This document shows positions 1-9,421 of a DNA stretch of 64,000 nucleotides, in pieces. The notes under the pieces were generated by a model. The model was given only the letters and a program-made list of their open reading frames with translations. It was not told where the DNA came from and ran no database searches. The stretch covers positions 1 through 64,000 of the forward strand of contig SCFE01000081.1 in the NCBI GenBank assembly GCA_004352715.1. The letters are read 5' to 3'. Numbering within the stretch: position 1 is the stretch's first letter; every line of letters starts with the position of its first letter. The position numbers and the translations under genes were made by a program. Source of the DNA: Hofstenia miamia. Taxonomy: Eukaryota > Xenacoelomorpha > Acoela.

Positions 1-758
1 GAGGCTGCTCCAGAATTCCTTTAAATGTATTCAGGGACCACCAGACGATTACTCTAGTGCTTGAATGTTTAGCTTTCCATGTAACTATTAAATAACCTGA
101 CAAAAACTAATGAAGTAATTCCAATAAAATTCCTTCATCAATGAATCTAACAATCAGCATATATTTATAGCACATTTAGGTAAATAATCAAACACTTGGC
201 TAGTACCTGTTGATTGAAGCTTGTTTACAATTTTCCCCAGTGTTTCTAGTTCTGCTTTTATTTATGCAATGTCAGTGTTAATTAGTGTACACCATTTGGC
301 CATCTTGATGTTTGGCAAATACTACTGAGTTAATTAAAATATCAAACTGCTTCAAACATTTTACAAATTAAATAATCTATCATATCTATGTATTGTACAA
401 TTTAATTATTATTACATTTTAGTCTTAGTTACTTCCATTCTTTTTCTCATTTTGACCACACATGGCTTCTGATGGATTATGCCACACTTAAAAGTTATTA
501 AATGCTAAGCAGGGGTCAAATGCTACAACAATGTTTTATATATTTTAACTATCATTGTAGAATCATGCCAACTCACTGTGATGGCCATACTTAAAGAAAA
601 CTGTTACTTTTCTTAGGTTAAACATAATGTGAGGTTGACAATTTTCCAATTTCTCTCCTCTACTGTAAATGCGTGGTTTATTAATTTATTTAATATACCG
701 GAGCCTTTGTAGCTACTTAGTTAACCAAACTTATTTAGATCAAGCAGAGAGATTAGAG
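1..758. other. AT-rich non-coding DNA, nothing recognised
   Basis: No open frame of coding character, RNA gene or clear repeat was seen here. The sequence runs into an assembly gap at 759. Confidence 0.6.
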
Positions 759-1374
759 NNNNNNNNNNNNNNNNNNNNNNNNNNNNNNNNNNNNNNNNNN
801 NNNNNNNNNNNNNNNNNNNNNNNNNNNNNNNNNNNNNNNNNNNNNNNNNNNNNNNNNNNNNNNNNNNNNNNNNNNNNNNNNNNNNNNNNNNNNNNNNNNN
901 NNNNNNNNNNNNNNNNNNNNNNNNNNNNNNNNNNNNNNNNNNNNNNNNNNNNNNNNNNNNNNNNNNNNNNNNNNNNNNNNNNNNNNNNNNNNNNNNNNNN
1001 NNNNNNNNNNNNNNNNNNNNNNNNNNNNNNNNNNNNNNNNNNNNNNNNNNNNNNNNNNNNNNNNNNNNNNNNNNNNNNNNNNNNNNNNNNNNNNNNNNNN
1101 NNNNNNNNNNNNNNNNNNNNNNNNNNNNNNNNNNNNNNNNNNNNNNNNNNNNNNNNNNNNNNNNNNNNNNNNNNNNNNNNNNNNNNNNNNNNNNNNNNNN
1201 NNNNNNNNNNNNNNNNNNNNNNNNNNNNNNNNNNNNNNNNNNNNNNNNNNNNNNNNNNNNNNNNNNNNNNNNNNNNNNNNNNNNNNNNNNNNNNNNNNNN
1301 NNNNNNNNNNNNNNNNNNNNNNNNNNNNNNNNNNNNNNNNNNNNNNNNNNNNNNNNNNNNNNNNNNNNNNNNNN
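759..1374. other. Assembly gap of 616 N
   Basis: A run of N from 759 to 1374. Reading frames that appear to cross it are artefacts of translating N. The downstream end (3' LTR, if any) of the minus-strand gypsy fragment could lie in or beyond this gap; I see no LTR in the flanks. Confidence 0.99.
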
Positions 1375-1714
1375 TGGTAATAGCATTGGTATTGATATCA
1401 TTGGTGGCGGTGTGCATTTTAATATTGTAGTCATTGTTTGTTTCTCTATCGCCTGGTATGATCCTTGCATTTGCACTGTTGTCGCCATTCCAAAGGTTGC
1501 TGGATAATTATTTTTGGCTTTCTTGATATTCTCTCAGAACATATTTGTTAGACCATGTTTCATTAAATTCTGTTTCATTATCATTTTTGAAGTAATACAT
1601 TTGATATCTACCACTATCTGATTTTGTGGTTGTAACATTTCACCAATCTCTTTTTGTGTGACAGCTTCTGTACATAGTATCTTAATTAACAATTTTGTTT
1701 CGCATTCATATACT

Positions 1715-2134
1715 TCACCTTATCCTTTGTACTATGTTATTTGTGCGCTCTCTTCTTACTGTGATCTCTGCTAACAGTCTTTCATCATCTGTGTCTACCC
1801 ATGATATTTCACTTGGTTCTAGTTCTCCCCATTTTTCCATGTTCACTTTATCAATTACTCTTTGAGTATTTGGGGTTAGTGCTATTTCTGTCAATTGTAG
1901 CAGTGTGTCTTCCATTTGCATTTCCTCTTGGCTTTTACTCACCATCTCAATAATCTCAATCGGGCAATTTTGTCCTTCTCTTTGCATCGTCTCCAAACAT
2001 TTGATTATTTTTGTGTATGCACACTGTGGGTAGCCTTTGAGATATTTTCTTATTTCTTTAGTTATTGTTTCATGCACTTTCTTTTCTTCTATCGCTTTTA
2101 TCATTTCCACCATTTCTGCTTGTTCTCTCCTCAT
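1715..2134 (-). pseudogene. Unrecognised frame, last in the gypsy fragment
   Basis: A 139-codon frame, helical and glutamate-rich (AEMVEMIKAIEEKKVHETIT), the most 3' frame that can be tied to the element. It shares its charged, membrane-free character with the three frames before it. Function unknown. Confidence 0.35.
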
Positions 2135-2200
2135 TAGTTTTCATGTTGTCATCCACAGTTGCTGCTTTATAGATCTGAGCTTAGTGTTCCATGTTGCACC

Positions 2201-2602
2201 CTACATATATTTCTTTGTTTTTTCCGTTAATATATCAATTTCACTCGGGCATATACCCGTTTTATTGACAAGTTCAATTACACTTGGTCTACCTAGCATA
2301 TGTTGTTGCGTGAGCAATCTGGTAAAATATTTTTCAAATTTCTGCTGCATCTTCTTTGTCAGTGATAATGGCAAGATATCAACATATTGTAGCATCCTTT
2401 GTTTTATGTTCATTGGTATCAGTGCTATGGCTATCTCGTTTTTAGCCACCTGACGTCTTTCTTTTTTCATCATTGGTAATACCAATTTTTCATTACTGTT
2501 AATGCTATTGCCATCAGCCATATAGCCGTCCTCACCCTTATATCGGGTGCATTTATTTTTCAAATAACAGTGTTTTGAAATTTTTCTTTGCTTCCATTTC
2601 AT
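2201..2602 (-). pseudogene. Unrecognised frame downstream of pol
   Basis: A 133-codon lysine-rich frame continuing the series. It has no cysteine-knuckle, signal or membrane features. It is likely a decayed part of the retroelement's last ORF. Confidence 0.35.
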
Positions 2603-2632
2603 GTGCCCTTCTGATTTCGTGCAATACGGCCT

Positions 2633-2893
2633 CTACTGATTTGTGATATTTTTTGTTGGCAACTTTATATCAATTAACGGCCATTCTTCTTGTATCAGCT
2701 TTTCTGCTTTGATTTCTTTCCAGACTTCTGCTATTCTTTGTAAGTGTTTGGGCGTCTGATTTAAGCTGCATTTTAGAAATATGTTTCCTATCTCTTCAGG
2801 ATTACTTTCTGTTCCTACCAGTTCCATCATTCTTGCTTGATAGTACATATCAATTGTTATCTTTGACTTGACCATTATTCTTTGAGCTGGCAC
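2633..2893 (-). pseudogene. Unrecognised frame downstream of pol
   Basis: An 86-codon charged frame, apparently a continuation of the same extra ORF after a frame break. It includes a helix-like stretch (HLQRIAEVWKEIKAEKLIQ). No family is recognised. Confidence 0.35.
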
Positions 2894-2945
2894 TATTTCG
2901 TTGATTTGTAGATCTATCTTAATGAGATCGGATATCTTCGATTTT

Positions 2946-3500
2946 TCACTCTATAATAAAGAGGTTTTCTAGCTTTATTTCCATCTCCTTGACAAATTCT
3001 GAGATTTGTTCTTGATTATGAGGTACAATAATTATGACCTTTGTTTTGTATTTCTTGGCTTTCCATAATGTTTCCTCGATATTTGTCTGCAAGGTTTTTG
3101 AGCCAATCTCACTTTGCTTAACGAAATATATCATTGTTGGGTGGTTCTTATCAAGGTTCACTTGTTCGCATTCTCTTATTATTTGTTCTCTGTTTCTTGT
3201 GAGCTTTTGTACGTCTTTCAAGATAAACTGTTCATCAAATGTGATATGCACCTTACTTTTGAAATATGGCTGATTGAACTCTTCTTTCATCATTGTTGTG
3301 TAGGTGATTATCATATTACATGTCGGATGATTCTTTTTATCTATCACTATTGGGATGGTTAAACTTTCATTTTCTTTTGTGGACGTGTTTTGTCTGATCA
3401 ATTGTTTTGTTTCTGGCAACAAATTATCATATGAGATGTATCTCATTCTTCTGTTTGCAATAAAGTATGGATGTATATGTTCCTTGCCTATTTTTGTCAT
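2946..3500 (-). pseudogene. Unrecognised frame downstream of gypsy pol
   Basis: A 184-codon minus-strand frame, highly charged and lysine/glutamate-rich, with no signal peptide, membrane segment or zinc knuckle, so it resembles neither an envelope nor a typical gag. It lies in the same orientation as pol and in the position where some gypsy elements carry an extra ORF. Its end (KVIIIVPHNQEQISEF) could form an alpha/beta fold. I do not recognise it. Confidence 0.45.
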
Positions 3501-3530
3501 TTGACTTTCTCTCTCTTCTGATCTAGAGGA

Positions 3531-4121
3531 TTATGTTGTTGTTGAGAGCTGCCTGTGTGAAAATATTTCTGAACTGTGAGTTGTCATTGGAAGCGAACTA
3601 GTTGAAGGACGTTCTGAAATATCCATTTCAGAGTCATCACTAATTGGCTGGATGTCCAAATCTTTTCCGATTGTTATTGCTGTTTCCTCTTTGCCCTTTT
3701 GTTGGCATTGAGTACTACTGAAGGTTGAGGGGGAGTGTGAATATTCTGGTGTTTCCAACCTCACGTCCTTTAATTGATGATTGGTATATCAATGATGGCC
3801 CTCCTTCATCCGCCTGCCCTTTAATTGGCATTTGGGTGAGGGTGCTCTTTTTATCTTCGTCTCCATCCTCATACCCTTTAATTGGTAATCGGATTGCAGA
3901 GACCATCTTTTAATTCTTTGTCTTTTGTTACTAGGTGTTGAATGCTCCATCGTCATGCCCTTTATTTGACAATAAGATTGCAGAGACCTAGTTTTTCTTG
4001 TACTGCTAGTCGCTGTTTCCTCCATCCTCACGCCCTTTAATTGACGATCAGATTGTGGAGTCCTTCTGCACACTCTTCTTGCTTTCATCAGTGATCTGTG
4101 CGTACTGTTGGTTCTCTTCAT
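3531..4121 (-). pseudogene. Post-integrase frame with QLKG-type repeats
   Basis: Two overlapping frames (4121-3789 and 3764-3531) follow the integrase. The first encodes short basic repeats centred on Q(L/I)KG (QSDRQLKGVRM, QSYCQIKGMTM, QSDYQLKGMRM, PKCQLKGRRM), mirrored in DNA as an imperfect minisatellite. The second is rich in serine and threonine. I recognise no domain; this may be a pol C-terminal extension or a spacer of the element. Confidence 0.5.
3755..4060. repeat. Imperfect minisatellite with CCCTTTAATTG core
   Basis: Five copies of a CCCTTTAATTG-like core lie at about 3766, 3816, 3874, 3958 and 4033, spaced roughly 50 to 85 bases and embedded in related flanks (CATCCTCACGCCC type). 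On the minus strand they encode the QLKG repeats. Confidence 0.75.
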
Positions 4122-4202
4122 TTTTCCTAAATTCAGTTACTAAACTAATGTCCCATATTTTGGGGTCATATTTCGTTTTATTTTTTACTGCCCTCTGGGG
4201 CA

Positions 4203-4511
4203 TTACTCTCTTTCGACTTCAGGTTCATCATTTTTAAGTCTATATTCCTCTTGGAATTCTTCTTCATGAACACTATCCAGATCATCCATCTCGGTGTATG
4301 TACTGTCATTAATTTGTATAATTTTAAATTCCGTATTTTTGTCTAGCATTGTTTGCTCTATGTCTACTTTTGCTCGTTTTAAGTTTTGAAAGTGTAATAC
4401 CCTTCCATCATTGAGTTTATAGTTATTATTTGGTAGTGTTTGTGTAATAGTGAATGGCCCTGACCACTGTGTTTTTAGCTTCCTTACCTGGTTCACGTCT
4501 TGTGTTCTCAT
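4203..4511 (-). pseudogene. pol: Integrase C-terminal GPF-type domain
   Basis: KLKTQWSGPFTITQ followed by NNNYKLNDGRVLHFQNLKRA matches the SH3-like GPY/F module at the end of gypsy integrases, which binds DNA. It is followed by an acidic tail. A frame break separates it from the catalytic core at about 4511-4551. Confidence 0.85.
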
Positions 4512-4550
4512 TAAAGTGTATGCGTAAACCTTATCCCCCTCCTTGTGTGG

Positions 4551-5087
4551 TTACCCATAGATTTTCTTGTTAAAATTTCTTTCTTGTCTTATCGCAGATC
4601 TTTTCATATTGTGACACATTACTTCATGGATTCCTGTGATTTGGTCTTTGATCTTTCTTATATATTCATTATCTGGTTTGTTGGAGTACGCATAGTATTG
4701 CATTGATATAGGCATTGCCACTTCTCTTCCATACATGGCTTTGTATGGAGTCATCCCTGTTGTTGAATGTACCGAGGTGTTGTAGAAATATTCTACCATT
4801 TCTATGACCTCTCTCCAATCTCTACCTCCCATTCTTGATGTTAGAACTCTTATTAATTTAATCATAGTTCTATTTAGTCTCTCAACAGCTCCGTTCGCCT
4901 GTGTGTGATATGCTGTTGTTTTTTCAGTTAAAATTTCCATTAATTTAGTCATTTCTTTGAATAGTTTGCTTTTGAATTGTACTCCTCTATCTGATACTAT
5001 TGTTTGCATTGGTCCACATTTCAGTATACATTCTTTCATGATTTTCTCTGCCAATATTTTTGCTGTTGTCGAATCTAATGGGATCAT
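4551..5087 (-). pseudogene. pol: Integrase catalytic core
   Basis: The frame continues the integrase core after a TGA stop. TIVSDRGVQF provides the second aspartate of the DDE triad and HTQANGAVERLNRT the glutamate, so all three catalytic acids (first one in the neighbouring frame) survive although the gene is broken by two stop codons. The later part, YNTSVHSTTGMTPYKAMYGR, is the typical end of a gypsy integrase core. Confidence 0.9.
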
Positions 5088-5150
5088 TCATGCATACTTT
5101 GTGAAATTATCCACTAATACTAGTATGTATTGATATCCTTCATCATCCTG

Positions 5151-5666
5151 CTATAATTTTTCAAAATCTACATGCACAATTTCATTTGGTGTGGTCACTA
5201 TTATTTTTTCCAGTGGTGCCGTCTGTGTTGGGCAATGGCATTTGTTGTTTATTAGGCATGTTGTACACTTGTTAATTATGTCTTCTACCATCTTTCTAAT
5301 ACTTGTTGTTATGAATCTTGCATTAAATGTTTTTTCTGTTTGAATTATCACGGTGTGTCCATTTTCATGTACTTTCCTTACCAATTCCCTTTTGTAGTAC
5401 TCAGGAATTGCTATTCTTAAAGTTTTTCCTTCAACATATAGAAGTCCATTGTTATTTACTTTCCATTGGTATCTTTGGAAATAGCTATTAGCTTCTTTCC
5501 CTAGATTCCTTTTCTCATCACACACTTTTTCTATTATTTCTCTCAAAATGATATCTGTTTGCTGTTTCTCGATTATGTCATTTTCAGTTATCTCTTCTTT
5601 GATTGTTATGGGCATTATTGTGTTCCCTTTCTTATCTGCATTAATTTTGGGTAATTCTTTATACAT
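5151..5666 (-). pseudogene. pol: Integrase N-terminal H2C2 zinc-finger region
   Basis: This frame holds an HENGH pair and, about 34 residues later, CTTC, giving the H-x3-H...C-x2-C zinc-binding pattern of retroelement integrases. It ends with IVHVDFEKL, which carries the first aspartate of the integrase DDE triad. A TAG stop at the end separates it from the catalytic core. Confidence 0.88.
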
Positions 5667-5990
5667 GTTATGAGGTAAGAATTGAAATTGTTTCTTTTCA
5701 CCATCTATTTTTTCGATATCTCTTTGATACTCTGGTACAGCCGTCCAAAAATCTGCATTTTTGTGTAGTGTATCTTTTTGATGTTCTATTGTGAACTTGA
5801 ATTCATTAAGATATTCAATCCATTATGACACTATTGACGATTTATCACCTGAAAACTTTTTTATCCATGCTAGTCTGCTATTATTGGTTCTTACTTTAAA
5901 GTTTTGCCCTATCAAGAAATAACGAAATTTTTTAATACTTTCAACTAACGCCAACATTTCCAATCTAGTCGATCCATAATTTTCCTCACT
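5667..5990 (-). pseudogene. pol: RNase H continuation, frameshifted
   Basis: In a different frame from the RT block, the minus strand continues with residues typical of the gypsy RNase H tail (STRLEMLALVESIKKFRYFL, then WI..LNEF.F.I.H). A stop codon interrupts it near 5825. It bridges the RT frame and the integrase N-terminus, confirming that these fragments were once a single polyprotein. Confidence 0.75.
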
Positions 5991-6780
5991 CTGAGTTTTC
6001 TACTGAAGAACTGTATAGGTACCTCCTTTCCATCTTTTATCTGTCCCAAACATGCACCTATGGCGACCTTACTTGCATCCCAATCCAAAATAAATTCCTT
6101 TTCATAGTCTGGTGTGCTTAATGATGGCATCTTACTTAATTCACTCTTTATGTTGTCCAACTGTTCCTGTTTTCTCCATGTCCATTCAAAAATCTTATTT
6201 TTCTTTAACAATGCCGTCATTTTGCTTGTTTTGTGGGCTACATTTGCTATAAAAGATTCATAATAGTTTATAAATCCCATTATTCTCTGTAGGTCTTTCT
6301 TAGTTTTCAGACTACTAATGTTCTGTATCATTTCTTTTGCATTATTCTTCATTCTTATCTCTCCTTTCTGTATCTGTCTTCCCAAGAATACTACTTGTGT
6401 TTTCAGGATTTCAAATTTTTTCCTGTTTACACACAGTCCTGCATTATACAGAATTGTTAACTTTCTATCAGGTTTTTCAATATGTTCCTTGATTGTATCA
6501 CTTGCTATCAAAATATCATCTATGTATGCACTTACTCCAATGTTCTTGTTATTTTGCTTGAGCAATTTTGTTACATACCTTTGAAAGGTAGCCGGCGCAC
6601 TACATAATCCAAAACCCATGTACATCCATTCAAATAGACCATATGGCGTTATAAATGCTGTCTTTTTGATGTCTTTAGGCGCCATTGGCACCTGCCAATA
6701 GGCCTTACATAAGTCTATACAGGTGTAATACATATTTTTGCCAGCCTCATATATGATATCTTCTATCCTTGGAAGTGGAT
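5945..6780 (-). pseudogene. pol: Ty3/gypsy reverse transcriptase and start of RNase H (5'-truncated)
   Basis: The frame enters the RT domain at PLPRIEDII, the usual gypsy motif just before the first catalytic aspartate, seen here as TCIDLCKAYWQVP. The active-site box SAYIDDILIAS (YxDD type) is intact, followed by the thumb/connection region (FLGRQI, MGFINYYESFI). The RNase H start is visible as ILDWDASKVAIGACLGQ. Near 5990 the reading shifts by one nucleotide, so the visible frame ends while RNase H continues in another frame. The first eleven apparent residues (MAEWSKALVSD) come from a tRNA-Leu half and are not retroelement protein. Confidence 0.92.
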
Positions 6781-6817
6781 CTGAAACTAGTGCCTTAGAC
6801 CACTCGGCCACTCTGCC
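6781..6817 (-). pseudogene. tRNA-Leu(CAG) 5' half, joined to gypsy RT
   Basis: The minus strand reads GGCAGAG, a D arm with GTGGCCGAGTGG and TCTAAGG, then the 5' anticodon strand up to TTTCAG, where tRNA sequence stops and reverse-transcriptase code begins. The 3' half is absent. Confidence 0.85.
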
Positions 6818-7051
6818 ATTAGAATTAGTATTTTAAAATTTACATTATAACACTTAGACATTAATTTTAATAGTTTGTTAAGAAGAACTCTGCAGAATTT
6901 AGCAAAACACTTCAAATATTTTTTTAATGCAGGTACATTTCATAATGAAAATTATATTTGTTCATTTTCATTTATGAATTTTGAATATATATTTTCATAT
7001 AATGCATTTGATAAATTAGTACTTTTCTAAGGATTAAATTATCATATTTTT

Positions 7052-7275
7052 TTCACAGACAATGCATACTTAATGACAATAATACATTACACTCCTTTGA
7101 AAATTTCGTATGATCCTAGATAATATACATACACGCACACAAATCCCCAACAAACACACACCACACAATTATATATGTATATGTTACTATTATTTTGTAA
7201 ATAGTTTTTAGTTTATAGTCTTGTACCAAAGATTTTTTGCAATAAATTGCATTGACTCTCTTATTTATTAAATAT
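7052..7275 (+). mobile_element. 5'-truncated LINE tail inside a tRNA array spacer
   Basis: The block starts near AGACAATGCAT and ends AATAAATTGCATTGACTCTC. It closely follows the LINE 3' end at 11957-12126 (same AGACAATGCAT, ACAATAAT, TTACACTC landmarks). The matching spacer in the next tRNA unit lacks it, so the empty site is visible nearby. Confidence 0.75.
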
Positions 7276-7331
7276 CAAGATATTGAATTTGCACTATTTA
7301 ATATATTATGTAATCCATTTACAAAAAATAT

Positions 7332-7413
7332 TAACAGAGGTGGGATTCGAATCCACGCATCCAAAGATACTAGTACCTGAAACTAGCGCCTTAGACCACC
7401 CGGCCACTCTGGC
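7332..7413 (-). tRNA. tRNA-Leu(CAG), full-length but probably damaged
   Basis: An 82-nt minus-strand sequence folds as a tRNA-Leu. It has acceptor strand GCCAGAG, a D arm, an anticodon stem CTAGT/ACTAG with loop TTCAGGT (anticodon CAG), a long variable arm, and a T arm with GGATTCGAATCC. The 3' acceptor strand reads CTCTGTT instead of the CTCTGGC kept in copy C, leaving a mismatch and a G-U at the first two pairs. The B box is intact. It may therefore be a recent pseudogene. Confidence 0.8.
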
Positions 7414-7717
7414 ATTGCAATTAGTATTTTAAAAATTTTATTATGACACTAAGACATATATTTTAATATTTTAAGAAGAACTCAGCAGAACTTATCAAAA
7501 CACTTCAAAGTATTTTGTAATGCAGGTATATTTCTTAATGAAAATTGTATTTTTTCATTTTCATTTATAAATTGTGAAAATATATTTTCATATAATGCAA
7601 TTGATAAATTAGAACTTTTCTACAGATTAAATTATCATATTTCTTATTTTTCAAAAAAAATCAAGATATTGAATTTGCACTATTTAATATATTATGTAAT
7701 CCATTTACAAAAAACAT

Positions 7718-7776
7718 TGCCAGAGGTGGGATTCGAACCCACGCATCCGAAGATACTAATACCTGAAACTAGCGCC
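7718..7776 (-). pseudogene. tRNA-Leu(CAG) copy lacking its 5' end
   Basis: The minus strand keeps the anticodon stem-loop (TTTCAGGT), variable arm, T arm GGGTTCGAATCCC and a good 3' acceptor strand CTCTGGC. The acceptor 5' strand and most of the D arm are missing after GGCGC. It shows what the undamaged 3' end of this family looked like. Confidence 0.82.
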
Positions 7777-8246
7777 TTTGCAATTTTGTTGTTATAGTTT
7801 ACCTAAGAACACTTAGACATCTATTCTAATATTTTGTTAAGAAGAAATCAGCAGAACTTAGGAAAACACTTCAATTTATTTTGTCATCCAGATACACTTA
7901 AAAAACTTTTATTTGTTCATTTTCACTTCAGAATTTTGAACATATATGAATAACAAGCAATGAATATATAAGTTAAATTCTACAGAACAAATTGTCATAT
8001 TTTTCAATTTTCAATAAAATATTGAATGAAGCATTCGGGACACAAAGACGAGTGTGGAAAGCCTAGATTTAAAAAGAAATAGAAGAGCTTCGGGGATGTA
8101 TTTTTGGATTTGATGCAGCGCTGTTATATTTTTGTTATTATCGAAATCACTATCCGAATGTAGTATTGTAGCGCCCCTAAACAGCGAGCTTTGAATCGCT
8201 TCTACAAGAGTGGAAGAAAACCGGCCGTCGTGGGCAAGAGCTGATA

Positions 8247-8283
8247 TAATAATAATAATAATAGTAAAAATAATAATAATAAT
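8247..8283. repeat. (AAT)n microsatellite
   Basis: Imperfect AAT repeats immediately before the first SINE head, probably part of SINE tails in this cluster. Confidence 0.9.
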
Positions 8284-8479
8284 GGGCCCCAGTGGCCAAG
8301 AGGTAGAAGGCTAGACTGGGACCGCGTCGGACCCGGGTTCATGCCCGACCCCCCGACCTTACCTTCAATGAAAGTGAAACGAAAAGAAAAGGGCCTCAGT
8401 CTCCAGCAGGCCTTAAATAGTCAGAGGGTGCGAAGAATCTCCGGTCAACAGGCGGGAGTGTGGACTCGAGAAGTGGCAG
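8284..8479 (+). mobile_element. tRNA-headed SINE, copy 1
   Basis: The head carries a pol III A box (TGGCCAAGAGG) and a B box-like GGTTCATGCCC about 45 bp later. A body of about 135 bp follows (CCTTCAATGAAAGTGAAACG to GAGAAGTGGCAG) and is identical in copy 2. It ends at a single N followed by AT-rich triplet repeats. Confidence 0.82.
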
Positions 8480-8537
8480 NAATTATTATTATTATAATTA
8501 TAATAATTATAATAATAATATATAATAATAATAATAA
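8480..8537. repeat. Single N and (ATT/AAT)n repeats between SINE heads
   Basis: One ambiguous base is followed by ATT- and AAT-type repeats. Because near-identical SINE bodies lie on both sides, a misassembled junction is possible. Confidence 0.85.
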
Positions 8538-8719
8538 TGGGCCTCGGTCGCCAAGGGGTAGAAGGCGAGGACCCGGGTTCGAGCCCGGCCCCCGACCTTA
8601 CCTTCAATGAAAGTGAAACGAAAAGAAAAGGGCCTCAGTCTCCAGCAGGCCTTAAATAGTCAGAGGGTGCGAAGAATCTCCGGTCAACAGGCGGGAGTGT
8701 GGACTCGAGAAGTGGCAGT
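8538..8719 (+). mobile_element. tRNA-headed SINE, copy 2, leading into a LINE-like body
   Basis: A shorter head (GGTCGCCAAGGGGTAG, then the B box GGGTTCGAGCCCGG) is followed by the same body as copy 1, with no difference seen over about 135 bp. It continues without a break into sequence coding for LINE-like protein, so the head may be the 5' region of a composite element. Confidence 0.8.
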
Positions 8720-9281
8720 ATACGATCCCCACAGACCAATGGACAACGGCACAAGTGGACAGATGAGCAGAACAAGATAGCATTGAAGTGTTACAGAAGA
8801 AGCAGACCAGATGAGAGGGGTTATAGGAAGAGAATGTTGGAAGAATGGAAACAAGAAGAAACAGGATTAGAAGTTACAGAGCAGAGGATTGCAGGTCAGA
8901 AAGTTGAAGCTGGATGAGAATAAGGGAAAAAGAAGAGCTGAACTGACGAAGCAAAAAGAAAATGAAGAGGCAGATGTAGTAGTGGTAGAAACAGCAGAAA
9001 CCGTGGATATAGAAACAGAGACAGCAATCAAGGAAAGGATGAAGAAACAAATAGAAGAAATGAGAAGGTTAAGATAATGTGGGACTTCAACCTACAGACA
9101 AGCAAGGTGATAGAAGCACGGAGGCCAGATATAGTAGTAGTAGACAAAGAGAAAAGATTGGGAACAGTAATAGACATAGCAGTACCAAAGGACAGGAATG
9201 TAGAAAGCAAGGAGAAAGAGAAGATAGACAAATACAGGGAGTTGGCAGAGGAAATAGAAAGGCTGTGGAAGTTAAAGAAAG
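8720..9281 (+). pseudogene. Internally deleted LINE-like ORF
   Basis: Two protein pieces lie side by side. The first (about 8735-9076, with a frameshift near 8893) has HKWTDEQNKIALKCYRRS and GYRKRMLEEW, like the N-terminus of a non-LTR retroelement protein family found in many invertebrates. The second (9077-9281) has WDFNLQTSKVIEARRPDIV and IDIAVPKD, like the C-terminal nuclease-type end of the same proteins. The whole reverse transcriptase that should lie between is absent, so this is a deletion derivative. Family assignment is from memory of conserved motifs and is moderately certain. Confidence 0.65.
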
Positions 9282-9373
9282 NNNNNNNNNNNNNNNNNNN
9301 NNNNNNNNNNNNNNNNNNNNNNNNNNNNNNNNNNNNNNNNNNNNNNNNNNNNNNNNNNNNNNNNNNNNNNNNN
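9282..9373. other. Assembly gap of 92 N flanked by a duplicated 30-mer
   Basis: The sequence AAATAGAAAGGCTGTGG... ending TTAAAGAAAG occurs on both sides of the N run. The gap is probably a false spacer where two overlapping contigs were not merged. Confidence 0.9.
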
Positions 9374-9421
9374 AAATAGAAAGGCTGTGGAAGTTAAAGA
9401 AAGTTAAAGTAGTCCATCCAT

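Larger units (their letters stand above)
1715..6780 (-). mobile_element. Truncated, decayed Ty3/gypsy retrotransposon fragment
   Basis: Read on the minus strand, domains follow Ty3/gypsy order: reverse transcriptase, RNase H, integrase zinc finger, integrase core and an integrase C-terminal GPF-type domain, followed by further frames with no known match. Gag, protease, the front of the reverse transcriptase and both LTRs are missing. Several in-frame stops and frameshifts show it is dead. The 5' boundary is sharp: at 6780/6781 the reverse transcriptase joins a tRNA-Leu half. This is an endogenous animal retroelement; no envelope-like frame with a signal peptide or membrane anchor was seen, so it does not look like an errantivirus. 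Confidence 0.9.
6781..8030 (-). repeat. Tandem tRNA-Leu array, unit about 385 bp
   Basis: Three units share a tRNA-Leu copy followed (in plus-strand order) by the same 300-odd-bp spacer: landmarks include AACACTTCAAA, ATGCAGGTA, ATATTTTCATATAATGCA and CAAGATATTGAATTTGCAC. Copy B to copy C is 386 bp. Copy A to B is 596 bp because a LINE tail of about 220 bp sits in its spacer. Divergence grows outward and copies A and C are incomplete. Confidence 0.88.

Noticed and set aside
669-1488. Long frames around 0.7-1.5 kb
   Set aside because: They consist mainly of N from the assembly gap.
2946-3500. Envelope gene downstream of gypsy pol
   Set aside because: No signal peptide, cleavage site or membrane anchor in any of the downstream frames.
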